The notes beneath the pieces were generated by a model, which was not told where the DNA came from, made no database searches, and saw only the letters and a program-made list of their open reading frames with translations. From CAIVPM01 sp049242865 (GTDB taxonomy: Bacteria > Bacteroidota > Bacteroidia > Chitinophagales > Chitinophagaceae), in the NCBI GenBank assembly GCA_049242865.1, contig JBMLOR010000198.1:1-44372 (forward strand): 44,372 bases of DNA. The letters run 5' to 3'. Every line of letters begins with the position of its first letter. The stretch's first letter is position 1. Shown piece after piece: positions 16,291 to 24,731 of this stretch. A program made the position numbers and the translations under genes.

Positions 16291-18509
16291 GAAAAAAAAT
16301 AAATAACCCAATCATCAAACAACAAATAAAACATATAACCCCCTTCTTCAATGCATTGCTGAATAGCTACTCAGTGTTGTTTTTTTCAAACAATAAGCTG
16401 TTTGCTTTTTTGCTTTTAGTTGTTTCTTTTTTTAATCCTTATGCAGGAGTTTCAGGATTAACAGCTGTTTTAGTGTCAATTGGTTTAGGTTATTTTACAG
16501 GGTTAAATAAAGTTTTTTTAGAGCGAGGAACTTATAGTTACAATGCCTTGATTATAGGTTTGGGAATGGGTACTTTTTATAATTTAAATCTTGCTTTTTT
16601 TACTTTGTTAACAGTGATGGCCATTTTTTCAATTGTGCTGTCTGTGGTGTTTCAAAATAAACTTGGTAAAACAAGTTTGCCATTTCTTACACTCCCTTTT
16701 GTAATATGTTTTTGGATAGTATTATTAGTTACAAAATCTATTGAAGCAATACCATTTACACAACGAAATATTTATTGGATAAATAATGTTTATGAAGTTG
16801 GCAATTCAGGAATGGTGCAATTTTTACTCTACTTCGACCGATTAGAAATGCCATTTTTAGTATCAACTTTTTTTAGAGCATTAAGCAGTTTATATTTTCA
16901 AAATAATATTCTAAGTGGCATTATCATAGCTATTGGAATGCTTATACATAGTAGAATAATTTTTACGCTACTCATTGTTGGATTTCTTGCAGCATTTGGT
17001 TTCAACTATATAGTATTAGCACACCCAACAGATGTAAGTTATTATTTATTGGGTGATAATTACATTTTAGTTACAGTGGCTATTGGTGGTTTTTTTGCCA
17101 TTCCTTCAAAGCATTCTTATTTATGGGCAATGATAAGTGTACCCATAACTTTTGTTATTGTGGTTGCATTATCTAAACTTTTAGAAAGTAGTGGACTACC
17201 TGTTTTTTCAATGCCATTTTGTATTACTGTGTTATGTATGCTAATGTTCTTTCAATTAAAAAGTCAGTTAGGAAGATTAGTGTTAACCCCTATTCAATTA
17301 TATTCTCCAGAAAAAAATTTGTACAACTATTTAAACAATAAGGAACGATTACAAAATACAAATCATATTCGTTTACAATTACCATTTTTGGGTAAATGGT
17401 TTGTGAGTCAAGGTTATGATGGAAACCAAACGCATAAAGGAGATTGGAGTAAAGCTTTAGATTTTATAATTGTAGATAATGAGCTTAAAACTTATAAAAA
17501 CTATGCACAACAAGTTGAAGATTTTTACTGTTACAATAAGCCTGTTTTAGCACCTGCAGATGGTTATGTAATGAATATTGAAGATGGAATAGATGATAAT
17601 GCTATTGCAAAAATTAATCAAGAAAAAAACTGGGGCAATTCAATTGTTATTAAACACGCTGAAGGTTTGTACACTAAAATAAGTCACATAAAAAAGTTTA
17701 GTTTTAAAGTAGCCATTGGAGAATATATAAAGCAAGGCGATCTAATTGCAAGTTGTGGTAATAGTGGGCGAAGCCCTGAACCTCATTTGCATTTTCAAGT
17801 TCAAACTACATCTTTTATTGGTAGTAAAACATTTGCCTATCCTTTAAGTTATTATGTAACAGAAAGCAATGGTGTGTCAACTATTAAAGAATTTACTATT
17901 CCAAGTGAAACAGAGCAAGTAAGTAATGTCATTATAAATTCTTCACTAAAAAAAGCATTCGATTTTTTGCCTGGATTTTATATGAGTGTTTTTGAAGAAA
18001 ATAAAGAAGAACAGAAATGGGAAGTATTTACAGATGCTTTTAATAACTCTTATTTCTATTGTTATGCAACTCAGTCTTTAGCATATTTCAAAATGACAGA
18101 AGTTGTGTTTTATTTCACAGCTTTTGAAGGCGATAAAAACAGTTTGCTCTATAAGTTTTACATTTCTAGCTATAAAATATATTTAACTACAGAGGTTGAT
18201 GTTTCTGCAATGGATAAATTTCCTTTGCAATTAAGAAAAAACAACGTATTTCAATGGTTGCAAGATGTTGTTGCACCTTTTTATATCTTTAGCAGATTAA
18301 GTTATGAATCAAAAAATATTGCTGTATCAAATGATTTTTTACATCCATCTTTACAAATAAATAGTAAACAAATACTTCATTTTTTAAATATAAGTAAAAC
18401 AATAAACGAGTCAAGTATTATAATCGAAAACGATAGTATAAGTTCTTTTTCGTTTACAAAAAATAACAAGCAAATTAATGTATTATGCAAGCAAAGAAAT
18501 TATTTATAA
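16263..18509 (+). CDS. Urea-transporter-like channel fused to M23 metallopeptidase
   Basis: Up to 748 residues. Residues about 30-340 form a urea-transporter-type membrane domain with about ten helices (NSYSVLFFSNNKLFAFLLL, FFNPYAGVSGLTAVLVSIG, and a repeated second half with FFRALSSLYFQNNILSGI). Residues about 390-530 are an M23/LytM peptidase with zinc ligands in THKGDWSKALDF, the loop KISHIKK and the HxH of EPHLHFQVQ. The last ~210 residues are unassigned. M23 domains cut peptidoglycan cross-bridges, so this half is presumably periplasmic. The start is uncertain: TTG at 16263 (or ATT at 16254) lies inside a palindromic repeat, and the first in-frame ATG (16566) would delete the first helices. 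It overlaps the next gene by 25 nt. Confidence 0.75.
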   Translation: MGKNPISQSRKKINNPIIKQQIKHITPFFNALLNSYSVLFFSNNKLFAFLLLVVSFFNPYAGVSGLTAVLVSIGLGYFTGLNKVFLERGTYSYNALIIGLGMGTFYNLNLAFFTLLTVMAIFSIVLSVVFQNKLGKTSLPFLTLPFVICFWIVLLVTKSIEAIPFTQRNIYWINNVYEVGNSGMVQFLLYFDRLEMPFLVSTFFRALSSLYFQNNILSGIIIAIGMLIHSRIIFTLLIVGFLAAFGFNYIVLAHPTDVSYYLLGDNYILVTVAIGGFFAIPSKHSYLWAMISVPITFVIVVALSKLLESSGLPVFSMPFCITVLCMLMFFQLKSQLGRLVLTPIQLYSPEKNLYNYLNNKERLQNTNHIRLQLPFLGKWFVSQGYDGNQTHKGDWSKALDFIIVDNELKTYKNYAQQVEDFYCYNKPVLAPADGYVMNIEDGIDDNAIAKINQEKNWGNSIVIKHAEGLYTKISHIKKFSFKVAIGEYIKQGDLIASCGNSGRSPEPHLHFQVQTTSFIGSKTFAYPLSYYVTESNGVSTIKEFTIPSETEQVSNVIINSSLKKAFDFLPGFYMSVFEENKEEQKWEVFTDAFNNSYFYCYATQSLAYFKMTEVVFYFTAFEGDKNSLLYKFYISSYKIYLTTEVDVSAMDKFPLQLRKNNVFQWLQDVVAPFYIFSRLSYESKNIAVSNDFLHPSLQINSKQILHFLNISKTINESSIIIENDSISSFSFTKNNKQINVLCKQRNYL

Positions 18510-19654
18510 CATACTTTTTGTGCCTTTCGTTTTTTTCCAAAGCCCAGCTAGTAGTGCCTACAGCCGAGGTAGATGCAAAATCTTTGCAATTATATAATGA
18601 AGGCAGATGGAAAGATTTGATTGATTTTGGCAAACAAAAATTAGCTAGTGGTATTGATTTTCCTTTGCTTCAAATGCGAATGGGTTTTGCTAATTTCAAA
18701 CTTGGCAATTATGCACAAAGCAGTATTCATTACAATAAAGTAAAAAATATAGAGCCATACTCTAAAACTGCGAATTATTATTTATACCTTACTAATTTGT
18801 ATTTAAACAATCAAGATGTGGCAAGATTTTATGCTAATAAACTTGACGAAAATACTAAGCAAGAAATTAAACTTCAGCCGTTTACCATTAGTAATGTAGA
18901 AACTGAAGTAAGTTATAAATCGCCCACAAATATTAGAAGGCAAGATGCACAATTTTACAGACTAGGCTTAGGATTAAACTTAGGATATAATATAAATTTG
19001 CAGCAAAGTATAGCTTCGTTTAACCAAACGATTGACGAACCAGCTATGGGGTTGCTTGGCGTTAGTAATCCAAGAAATATAACTATCAATCAATTTGAGT
19101 ATTACGCAAAAGCAAGTATTACTGTAAGTAGTAAACTGCAATTAATAGGTGGGTATCATTTTGTAAAAACGCCATTTAATAATGTAGAGTATAACAATCA
19201 TATTGGTTTTGGAGGTTTACAACTTACTACACCTTATGTACATGTTAAGGCATTAGCAAATTTTGCAACAATTTCAAATAGTAATTATACCCAATACGAT
19301 GGTGTATTAAGTGTTTATCCTTTTGGCAATACTTCATTATATGCTATTACAAAAGGTAGTTATAATAATAAATTTATTGCTTCTCAAATTCTAGGTTTTA
19401 AAGTTGCAAAAAACACATGGTTAGAGGCTAATGCAACTATTGGCGAGTATCTTAATTTATTAGATAACGATGCTCTTTATTTGTACAACGATATTGATAC
19501 AAAGCTTTTTAAAGTTGGTGGAAGTTTATATACTAAAATTTCAAAAAAAGCAATTCTATCATTAAATTATACTTTAGACAATAAACGACTTTTTAATTCA
19601 AATACAAATTTTAATCAACATTCAATAACAGGAGGTATAAAATGGACATTCTAA
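18485..19654 (+). CDS. Outer-membrane beta-barrel with TPR-like N-terminus (YaiO-like)
   Basis: 389-residue protein: signal peptide to about residue 21 (ends SKAQ), then two or three TPR-like helical repeats (YNEGRWKDLIDFGKQKL, MRMGFANFKLGNYAQSSIHY), then from about residue 150 a set of amphipathic strands ending GGIKWTF, whose terminal Phe is the usual signal for barrel assembly. The architecture matches YaiO-like outer-membrane proteins, whose role is poorly known. The start lies inside the end of the urea-channel/M23 gene and its end overlaps the following TPR gene by 13 nt, so the three are translationally coupled and probably form one envelope system. Confidence 0.72.
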   Translation: MQAKKLFITYFLCLSFFSKAQLVVPTAEVDAKSLQLYNEGRWKDLIDFGKQKLASGIDFPLLQMRMGFANFKLGNYAQSSIHYNKVKNIEPYSKTANYYLYLTNLYLNNQDVARFYANKLDENTKQEIKLQPFTISNVETEVSYKSPTNIRRQDAQFYRLGLGLNLGYNINLQQSIASFNQTIDEPAMGLLGVSNPRNITINQFEYYAKASITVSSKLQLIGGYHFVKTPFNNVEYNNHIGFGGLQLTTPYVHVKALANFATISNSNYTQYDGVLSVYPFGNTSLYAITKGSYNNKFIASQILGFKVAKNTWLEANATIGEYLNLLDNDALYLYNDIDTKLFKVGGSLYTKISKKAILSLNYTLDNKRLFNSNTNFNQHSITGGIKWTF

Positions 19655-20259
19655 AAAAATCAATTGTAGTAGTAGCTTGCCTACTAAGTTTTAAAAGTAA
19701 AAGTCAAAATTTTGACGAAACTTTAAAAGCATTTAAATCAAGTTATAATAACGAATATAATAGTAATTATAAAGCAGCCATCAGCGATTTGCAAAAAGTT
19801 TATAAGGCCGATAGTTACGAGCTTAATTTACGTTTAGGTTGGTTGTATTATGCAAGTAAAGACAATGCTAAAAGTATGGAGTATTATCAAAAGGCAATTG
19901 ATTTGCGAAAGTATAGTACCGAAGCAAGGTTTGGTTTTATTAAGCCAGCTAATGAAGCTAAGCAATATTCAAAAGCTTATGATAAGTACGAAGAAATTTT
20001 AAAAATAGATCCATACAATAGCGTAGCAAATTATTGGGTTGGCGTATATTATTACAATGCAAAAAAGTATGATATAGCTGCAAAATATTTTGAGTTAGTT
20101 GTAAACATGAATCCTTTTGATTACGATAGCAATTATATGTTAGCTTGGACATTTTTAAATCTTGGTAAAGTAAACGATGCAAAAGCATTGTTTCAGCAAG
20201 CATTATTTTATAAACCAGATGATGCAGCAGCAAAAGATGGTTTAAGTAAGTGCAAGTAA
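19642..20259 (+). CDS. Secreted tetratricopeptide-repeat protein
   Basis: 205-residue periplasmic or surface protein: signal peptide about 1-21 (ends SKSQ), then four to five TPR units (LNLRLGWLYYASKDNAKSMEY, AYDKYEEILKIDPYNSVANY, YDIAAKYFELVVNMNPFDYD, MLAWTFLNLGKVNDAKALF). TPRs build protein-binding surfaces, so a role as adaptor to the M23 enzyme or the outer-membrane barrel encoded just upstream is reasonable. It starts 13 nt inside the barrel gene. No terminator is obvious after it; the following 172 nt (20260-20431) show nothing I can name. Confidence 0.75.
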   Translation: MDILKKSIVVVACLLSFKSKSQNFDETLKAFKSSYNNEYNSNYKAAISDLQKVYKADSYELNLRLGWLYYASKDNAKSMEYYQKAIDLRKYSTEARFGFIKPANEAKQYSKAYDKYEEILKIDPYNSVANYWVGVYYYNAKKYDIAAKYFELVVNMNPFDYDSNYMLAWTFLNLGKVNDAKALFQQALFYKPDDAAAKDGLSKCK

Positions 20260-20431
20260 AAAGTTTTGTTTAATGATGATTTTAACTTTTTATGCAACAT
20301 TTTTATTGAACTAATTGAATTGATTTTTGTTTGAAGTGGTTTATGCTATAAATTTTTTTAAAGCTATTTATTTAAAGTTGAAAGATATTAATTTGTAAAA
20401 ATTTGGCAATACTTAACAATCTTAATTCAAA

Positions 20432-21145
20432 ATGGAACACAATATTAAAAAAGTCAATCATCACTATTTAGAGGGTCCAAAACCAAGAACTAATGAACTT
20501 GGATTTGCATGGAAAGTTTTCAAAGAATTTATTAATGCATTTAGAGTACTTCATTTTGTAGGGCCTGCAATCACTGTGTTTGGTAGTGCAAGATTTAAAG
20601 AAGACAATGAATACTATATTCAAGCAAGAGAAATAGGCAAACGAATCGCAAAACTAGGATTCACCACTTTTACAGGTGGTGGTCCTGGCATTATGGAAGC
20701 TGCAAACAGAGGAGCTTTTGAAAATGGTGGAATGAGTGTTGGATGCAACATTAAATTGCCTTTTGAACAAAAAGGTAACGAGTATGTACATAAAAGTATT
20801 GACTTTGAATACTTTTTTACTCGTAAGGTGGTATTGGTGAAATATTCTAAAGCTTTCGTAATAATGCCAGGAGGTTTTGGTACTTTAGATGAGTTGTTTG
20901 AAACGCTAACGCTCATTCAAACAAAAACCATAAAAAGCTTTCCTGTAGTGCTATTTGGAAAAAGTTATTTTACACCTCTATTAAGTTATATGTATAAGAT
21001 GGTAGAAGAAAAAACAATTTCACCCGAAGATTTAAACTTGGTTTTGCTTACCGATGATTATGATGAGGCAATGGATCATATTTCGAATAACATTGGTTCA
21101 AAACCACGTAAGCAAAAAACAAAATGGTGGTTGTTTGAAAATTAA
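20432..21145 (+). CDS. LOG-family (TIGR00730) nucleoside-monophosphate hydrolase
   Basis: 237-residue cytosolic protein of the 'lysine decarboxylase-like' LOG family. It has the two diagnostic motifs: GGGPGIMEAANRGA (about residues 83-96) and PGGFGTLDELFETLT (about 146-160), in a Rossmann fold. LOG enzymes hydrolyse AMP or cytokinin-riboside 5'-monophosphates to a free base and ribose-5-phosphate, while the old name lysine decarboxylase is a mis-annotation. The length (237) and the N-terminal 30-residue extension fit the bacterial type II group. It does not form an obvious operon with its neighbours: the DUF3127 gene has its own promoter. Confidence 0.85.
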   Translation: MEHNIKKVNHHYLEGPKPRTNELGFAWKVFKEFINAFRVLHFVGPAITVFGSARFKEDNEYYIQAREIGKRIAKLGFTTFTGGGPGIMEAANRGAFENGGMSVGCNIKLPFEQKGNEYVHKSIDFEYFFTRKVVLVKYSKAFVIMPGGFGTLDELFETLTLIQTKTIKSFPVVLFGKSYFTPLLSYMYKMVEEKTISPEDLNLVLLTDDYDEAMDHISNNIGSKPRKQKTKWWLFEN

Positions 21146-21190
21146 GATTTAATTGAGTTCTAAGTTTAAAATATTCCATTAATTTATGGT

Positions 21191-21198
21191 TACATTTG
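21191..21198 (+). promoter_or_regulatory. -7 box TACATTTG for the DUF3127 gene
   Basis: Exact TAnnTTTG match ending 15 nt before the ATG at 21214. The in-frame TTG at 21196 is part of the box, which supports the later start. Confidence 0.55.
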
Positions 21199-21213
21199 TT
21201 TAAAATTTTAAAC

Positions 21214-21591
21214 ATGAGTTTCGAGTTAACTGGTAAATTAATCGTAAAATACGACATACAGCAAAAAACAGAGTCATTTAAATCTCGTGAATTTGTTATT
21301 GAAAAGGTTGATGATGTTCAAGGTAGAATGATCAGTAATTTTGTGAAATTTCAATGCACACAAGATAGAACTGCCATGGTTGATAGATTTAATATTGGTG
21401 ATGATGTAAAAGTGTCTTTCAATATTAGAGGTACTAAATGGAATAAAGATGGTAAAGATTTGTTTTTCACCAACTTAGATGCATGGAGAATGGAAACTGT
21501 AAAATTAGGTGGCGATGTTGCTCCTCAAAACAACGATTTGCCCGATAATTTTTTACCTGCTGATAATTCAGTGGATGATTTACCTTTCTAG
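21214..21591 (+). CDS. DUF3127 protein with SSB-like C-terminal tail
   Basis: 125-residue protein. Residues 1-90 are the DUF3127 domain (MSFELTGKLIVKYDIQQKTE, KSREFVIEKVDD, SNFVKFQCTQDR, GDDVKVSFNIRGTKW), consistent with an OB-like beta-barrel. After an acidic, Asn-rich linker it ends in VDDLPF. This tail is the same as the end of the window's own Ssb (LDDLPF), the peptide by which SSB recruits partners. Function is unassigned; a single-stranded nucleic-acid-binding role is an inference from fold and tail. It has its own promoter, and the oxidoreductase gene follows after 23 nt. Confidence 0.8.
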   Translation: MSFELTGKLIVKYDIQQKTESFKSREFVIEKVDDVQGRMISNFVKFQCTQDRTAMVDRFNIGDDVKVSFNIRGTKWNKDGKDLFFTNLDAWRMETVKLGGDVAPQNNDLPDNFLPADNSVDDLPF

Positions 21592-21614
21592 TTAATTTGC
21601 TTTTAAAGTAATTT

Positions 21615-23210
21615 ATGCCTAAGCAAGTGACCCTAAAACTAAAGCCAGAAGAGGCTTTTAATGATGAAGTTTTGCTGCAAGAAATTGCTAAGGCTCTTCG
21701 TATTTTCAGGAAAACTATTTCAGGTTATCGTTTTGTTAAACAAAGCATTGATGCACGTAGCAGGCAACAAATTTGGATAAATGTAACCATCGATGTTTTT
21801 GTTAATGAACCAGTGCAGCCTATTGCTTTAGAAAGTTATAGATTGCAAAATGTTGAAAATGCTAAAAAGCAAGTTGTAATTATTGGAGCAGGACCAGCAG
21901 GATTATTTGCTGCTTTAAAATTGTTAGAACTAGGCGTTAAGCCTATTATTTTAGAGCGAGGAAAAAATGTAAAAGATAGACGAAGAGATTTAGCACAGCT
22001 TAATAAATTTGGTATTCTAAACGAAGAAAGTAATTATTGTTTTGGAGAGGGTGGGGCAGGAACTTATAGTGATGGAAAACTATATACAAGAAGTAATAAA
22101 CGTGGAAATATTAACAAGATACTGCATTGTTTTGTACAGTTTGGAGCAGATGAAAATATTTTATACAAATCACATCCACATATTGGCACAAATAAACTAC
22201 CAAAAATAATTACCAATATCAGAGAATCAATTTTAGCACACGGTGGTGAAATTTATTTTGATAATAAAGTAGATGATTTGGTAATTGAAAATGATCAAAT
22301 AAAAGCTGTAAAAACGAGTAGTGGCAATAGTTTTTCTGGCGAAGCCTACATTTTGGCAACAGGCCATAGTGCTAACGACATTTACGAATTGCTACATTCC
22401 AAAAATATTTTAATTGAAAATAAGCCATTCGCATTAGGTGTAAGAATTGAGCATCAGCAAAATATTATTGATGCTTGCCAATATCACACACCCATTACAG
22501 AACATCGAAAAGAATATTTGCCACCTGCAAGTTATAGTTTGGTTGAGCAGGTTAATGGGAGAGGGGTATTTAGTTTTTGTATGTGCCCAGGAGGTATTAT
22601 TGCCCCTGCAGCAACAAAGCAAAAGCATTTAGTTGTAAATGGTTGGAGCCCAAGTAAAAGAGATAATGAACATGCAAATAGTGGTATGGTTGTTCAAGTG
22701 TTTTTGGAGGATGCACTACATTATTTTAAGCAAAATAAGATTATGGGTTATGATGCAACTCATCCGCTTGCTTTGCTACACTTTCAGTCATTAATTGAAT
22801 CGAAAGCATTTGAATTTGGAGGTGGAAATTTTGTAGCACCTGCACAACGTGTAGTTGACTTTTGCACCAATAAAACATCAAAAGATTTGCCTTCATGTTC
22901 ATATCATCCTGGACTTAGGCCAACCAATTTAAATTATGTGTTACCAAGTTTTGTTCATCAAACATTACAACAAGGCATTAAAGAATTTGGTAAAAGAATG
23001 AAGGGATATTATTCAAACGATGCTGTTGTTGTTGGTGTAGAAAGTAGAACATCATCTCCAGTTCGTATTCCTAGGGATAAAGAAAAATTGCATCATCCAC
23101 AAGTAAAAAATTTATTTCCTTGTGCAGAAGGTGCAGGTTATGCTGGTGGAATTGTAAGTGCTGCTATGGATGGAGAAAATGTAGCAACAAAAGCTGCTTT
23201 AATCTGTTAA
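21615..23210 (+). CDS. NAD(P)/FAD-dependent oxidoreductase (COG2509-like)
   Basis: 531-residue flavoprotein. Residues 1-80 form an N-terminal domain rich in basic residues (MPKQVTLKLKPEEAFND); the FAD-binding Rossmann motif VVIIGAGPAGLFAALKLLE lies near 91-110, with ERGKNVKDRRRD, then CFGEGGAGTYSDGKLYTR and ILATGHSANDIYELL. The C-terminal GCAEGAGYAGG-like end (CAEGAGYAGGIVSAAMDG) closes the FAD site. These are 'uncharacterized FAD-dependent dehydrogenases' with no assigned substrate, so no function is claimed beyond flavin oxidoreductase. It may be cotranscribed with the DUF3127 gene, 23 nt upstream. Confidence 0.82.
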   Translation: MPKQVTLKLKPEEAFNDEVLLQEIAKALRIFRKTISGYRFVKQSIDARSRQQIWINVTIDVFVNEPVQPIALESYRLQNVENAKKQVVIIGAGPAGLFAALKLLELGVKPIILERGKNVKDRRRDLAQLNKFGILNEESNYCFGEGGAGTYSDGKLYTRSNKRGNINKILHCFVQFGADENILYKSHPHIGTNKLPKIITNIRESILAHGGEIYFDNKVDDLVIENDQIKAVKTSSGNSFSGEAYILATGHSANDIYELLHSKNILIENKPFALGVRIEHQQNIIDACQYHTPITEHRKEYLPPASYSLVEQVNGRGVFSFCMCPGGIIAPAATKQKHLVVNGWSPSKRDNEHANSGMVVQVFLEDALHYFKQNKIMGYDATHPLALLHFQSLIESKAFEFGGGNFVAPAQRVVDFCTNKTSKDLPSCSYHPGLRPTNLNYVLPSFVHQTLQQGIKEFGKRMKGYYSNDAVVVGVESRTSSPVRIPRDKEKLHHPQVKNLFPCAEGAGYAGGIVSAAMDGENVATKAALIC

Positions 23211-23255
23211 TATTATTGAACTTAATAAAAATAAAAATAAAAATCAATTCAAATT

Positions 23256-24245
23256 ATGCAATACAGATACATGGGTAAAACTGGCCTGCAACTTAGTATT
23301 TTAAGTTTTGGTAGTTGGGTTACTTTTCATAAACAAATTGAAGATACAACTGCTGATGAGCTTATGGGCATTGCTTATGATGCTGGTGTAAACTTTTTTG
23401 ATAATGCAGAAGTATATGCTTTAGGCAAGAGTGAAGAAATGATGGGCAGAGTTTTAAAACAAAAAAACTGGGATAGAACAAGCTATGTATTAAGCAGTAA
23501 AGCTTTTTTTGGGTGGCGAGGAAAAGATAATAAGCCTAACCAAACAGGTCTTTCACGCAAGCATTTAACTGAAGCTTGTCACGAGGCTTTGCAACGTTTA
23601 CAAACAGATTATTTAGATTTATATTTTTGTCACAGACCTGATAAAAATGTGCCTATTGAAGAAGTTGTATTAACCATGAATACATTGATTAATCAGGGTA
23701 AAATTTTGTATTGGGGAACTAGTGAGTGGAGTGGTGTAGAAATTATGGAGGCTAATAGAATTGCAAGAGATTATAGGTTAATAGGGCCACAAGTGGAACA
23801 ACCTCAATATAACTTGTTTCATAGAGAGAAACTGGAAAATGAGTATTTGCAAGTGTTTAAAAATGTAGGTTTGGGTACAACAATATGGAGCCCTTTAGCA
23901 GCTGGATTATTAACAGGTAAATATAACGATGGAATTCCTGCAGATTCAAGAATGGCTATTGAGGGTTTTGATTGGCTTAAAGAACGATGGATTGCCGAAG
24001 AAAAAATTAATAAAGTAAAGCAATTGCAAGTATTAGCAAACGATTTAAATGTAAGCGTAGCTAATCTTAGTATTGCTTGGTGTGTAAACAATTGTAATGT
24101 TACAACTGCTATTCTTGGGGCTACTAAAAAAGAACAACTCAACGAAACTTTAAAGGCCTTAGATGTATTGCCTTTGCTTACAACAGAGGTTTTACAAAAA
24201 ATTGAAAGTATAATGAACAACAAGCCAGTATTACCTGATTTTTAG
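23256..24245 (+). CDS. Aldo/keto reductase (potassium-channel beta-subunit-like)
   Basis: 329-residue TIM-barrel NADPH reductase. The catalytic tetrad is visible: Asp in FFDNAEVYALGKSEEMMG with its Tyr, Lys in LSSKAFFGW, and His in LYFCHRPD. WGTSEWSG and the cofactor-binding end TTAILGATKKEQLNE also fit. The overall pattern (Kv-beta/YghZ-like group, with RYMGKTGLQLSILSFGSWVT at the start) suggests reduction of aldehydes such as methylglyoxal. Substrate specificity cannot be read from sequence. It begins 45 nt after the oxidoreductase and ends in a strong terminator, so it may close that transcription unit. Confidence 0.9.
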   Translation: MQYRYMGKTGLQLSILSFGSWVTFHKQIEDTTADELMGIAYDAGVNFFDNAEVYALGKSEEMMGRVLKQKNWDRTSYVLSSKAFFGWRGKDNKPNQTGLSRKHLTEACHEALQRLQTDYLDLYFCHRPDKNVPIEEVVLTMNTLINQGKILYWGTSEWSGVEIMEANRIARDYRLIGPQVEQPQYNLFHREKLENEYLQVFKNVGLGTTIWSPLAAGLLTGKYNDGIPADSRMAIEGFDWLKERWIAEEKINKVKQLQVLANDLNVSVANLSIAWCVNNCNVTTAILGATKKEQLNETLKALDVLPLLTTEVLQKIESIMNNKPVLPDF

Positions 24246-24278
24246 GTTTTATTTTAAAAAACTTATTAGGTTTGTTTT

Positions 24279-24319
24279 AAAAGAGTTTAACAATACAGAA
24301 GTTGTTAAACTCTTTTTTT
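24279..24319 (+). terminator. Rho-independent terminator after the aldo/keto reductase
   Basis: AAAAGAGTTTAACAA (24279-24293) pairs perfectly with TTGTTAAACTCTTTT (24302-24316) around an 8-nt loop, running into a 7-T tract. Confidence 0.92.
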
Positions 24320-24332
24320 ATAAAATTTATAT

Positions 24333-24372
24333 TATACATAAGTAATTGATGTATATAAAAAAATTATGTATA
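24333..24372. promoter_or_regulatory. Candidate PadR operator: TATACAT / ATGTATA / ATGTATA
   Basis: TATACAT (24333-24339) and ATGTATA (24349-24355) form a perfect inverted repeat with a 9-nt spacer; ATGTATA recurs at 24366-24372 and overlaps the -7 box. The ATGT/ACAT half-sites resemble those of PadR regulators, and the site is directly ahead of a padR gene, so autoregulation is likely. This is inference from position and motif. Confidence 0.5.
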
Positions 24373-24378
24373 AATTTG
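24371..24378 (+). promoter_or_regulatory. -7 box TAAATTTG for padR, start codon 4 nt away
   Basis: Exact TAnnTTTG match with a possible -33 TTG at 24346-24348 (22-nt spacer). Only 4 nt separate it from the ATG at 24383, predicting a leaderless transcript. Confidence 0.55.
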
Positions 24379-24382
24379 ATGC

Positions 24383-24715
24383 ATGAATAAAGCTAGTTTA
24401 TACAAAGGATGTTTAGAGCCAATTATTTTAAAATTATTAAAAGATAATGGTCGTATGTATGGCTACCAAATTACACAGAAAGTTAAAGAACTTACTTTAA
24501 ATGAATTGCAAATCACTGAAGGAGCGTTATATCCATTATTACATAAATTAGAATCAAATGGTGTGGTTGAAACTGAAATTGAAAATATTGGCAACAGAGT
24601 AAGAAAATATTATACACTTACAAAAACAGGTAAAAAACAAACAGTTATTATAGCACAAGAAATGCAATTATTTATTCAAAGTTTACAAAATATTTTAAAT
24701 CCTTCAATTGCTTAA
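24383..24715 (+). CDS. PadR-family transcriptional regulator
   Basis: 110-residue winged-helix repressor of the PadR family: LYKGCLEPIILKLLKDNGRMYGYQI, the recognition-helix region LQITEGALYPLLHKLESNGVVETE, and the wing NRVRKYYTLTKTGKK. PadR proteins usually repress a neighbouring transporter or envelope-stress gene until an effector binds. Here the gene 16 nt downstream encodes a membrane protein with a HAAS-like N-terminus, the standard PadR partner. Candidate operator half-sites overlap its promoter. Confidence 0.88.
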   Translation: MNKASLYKGCLEPIILKLLKDNGRMYGYQITQKVKELTLNELQITEGALYPLLHKLESNGVVETEIENIGNRVRKYYTLTKTGKKQTVIIAQEMQLFIQSLQNILNPSIA

Positions 24716-24731
24716 AATATAATACTAGAAT

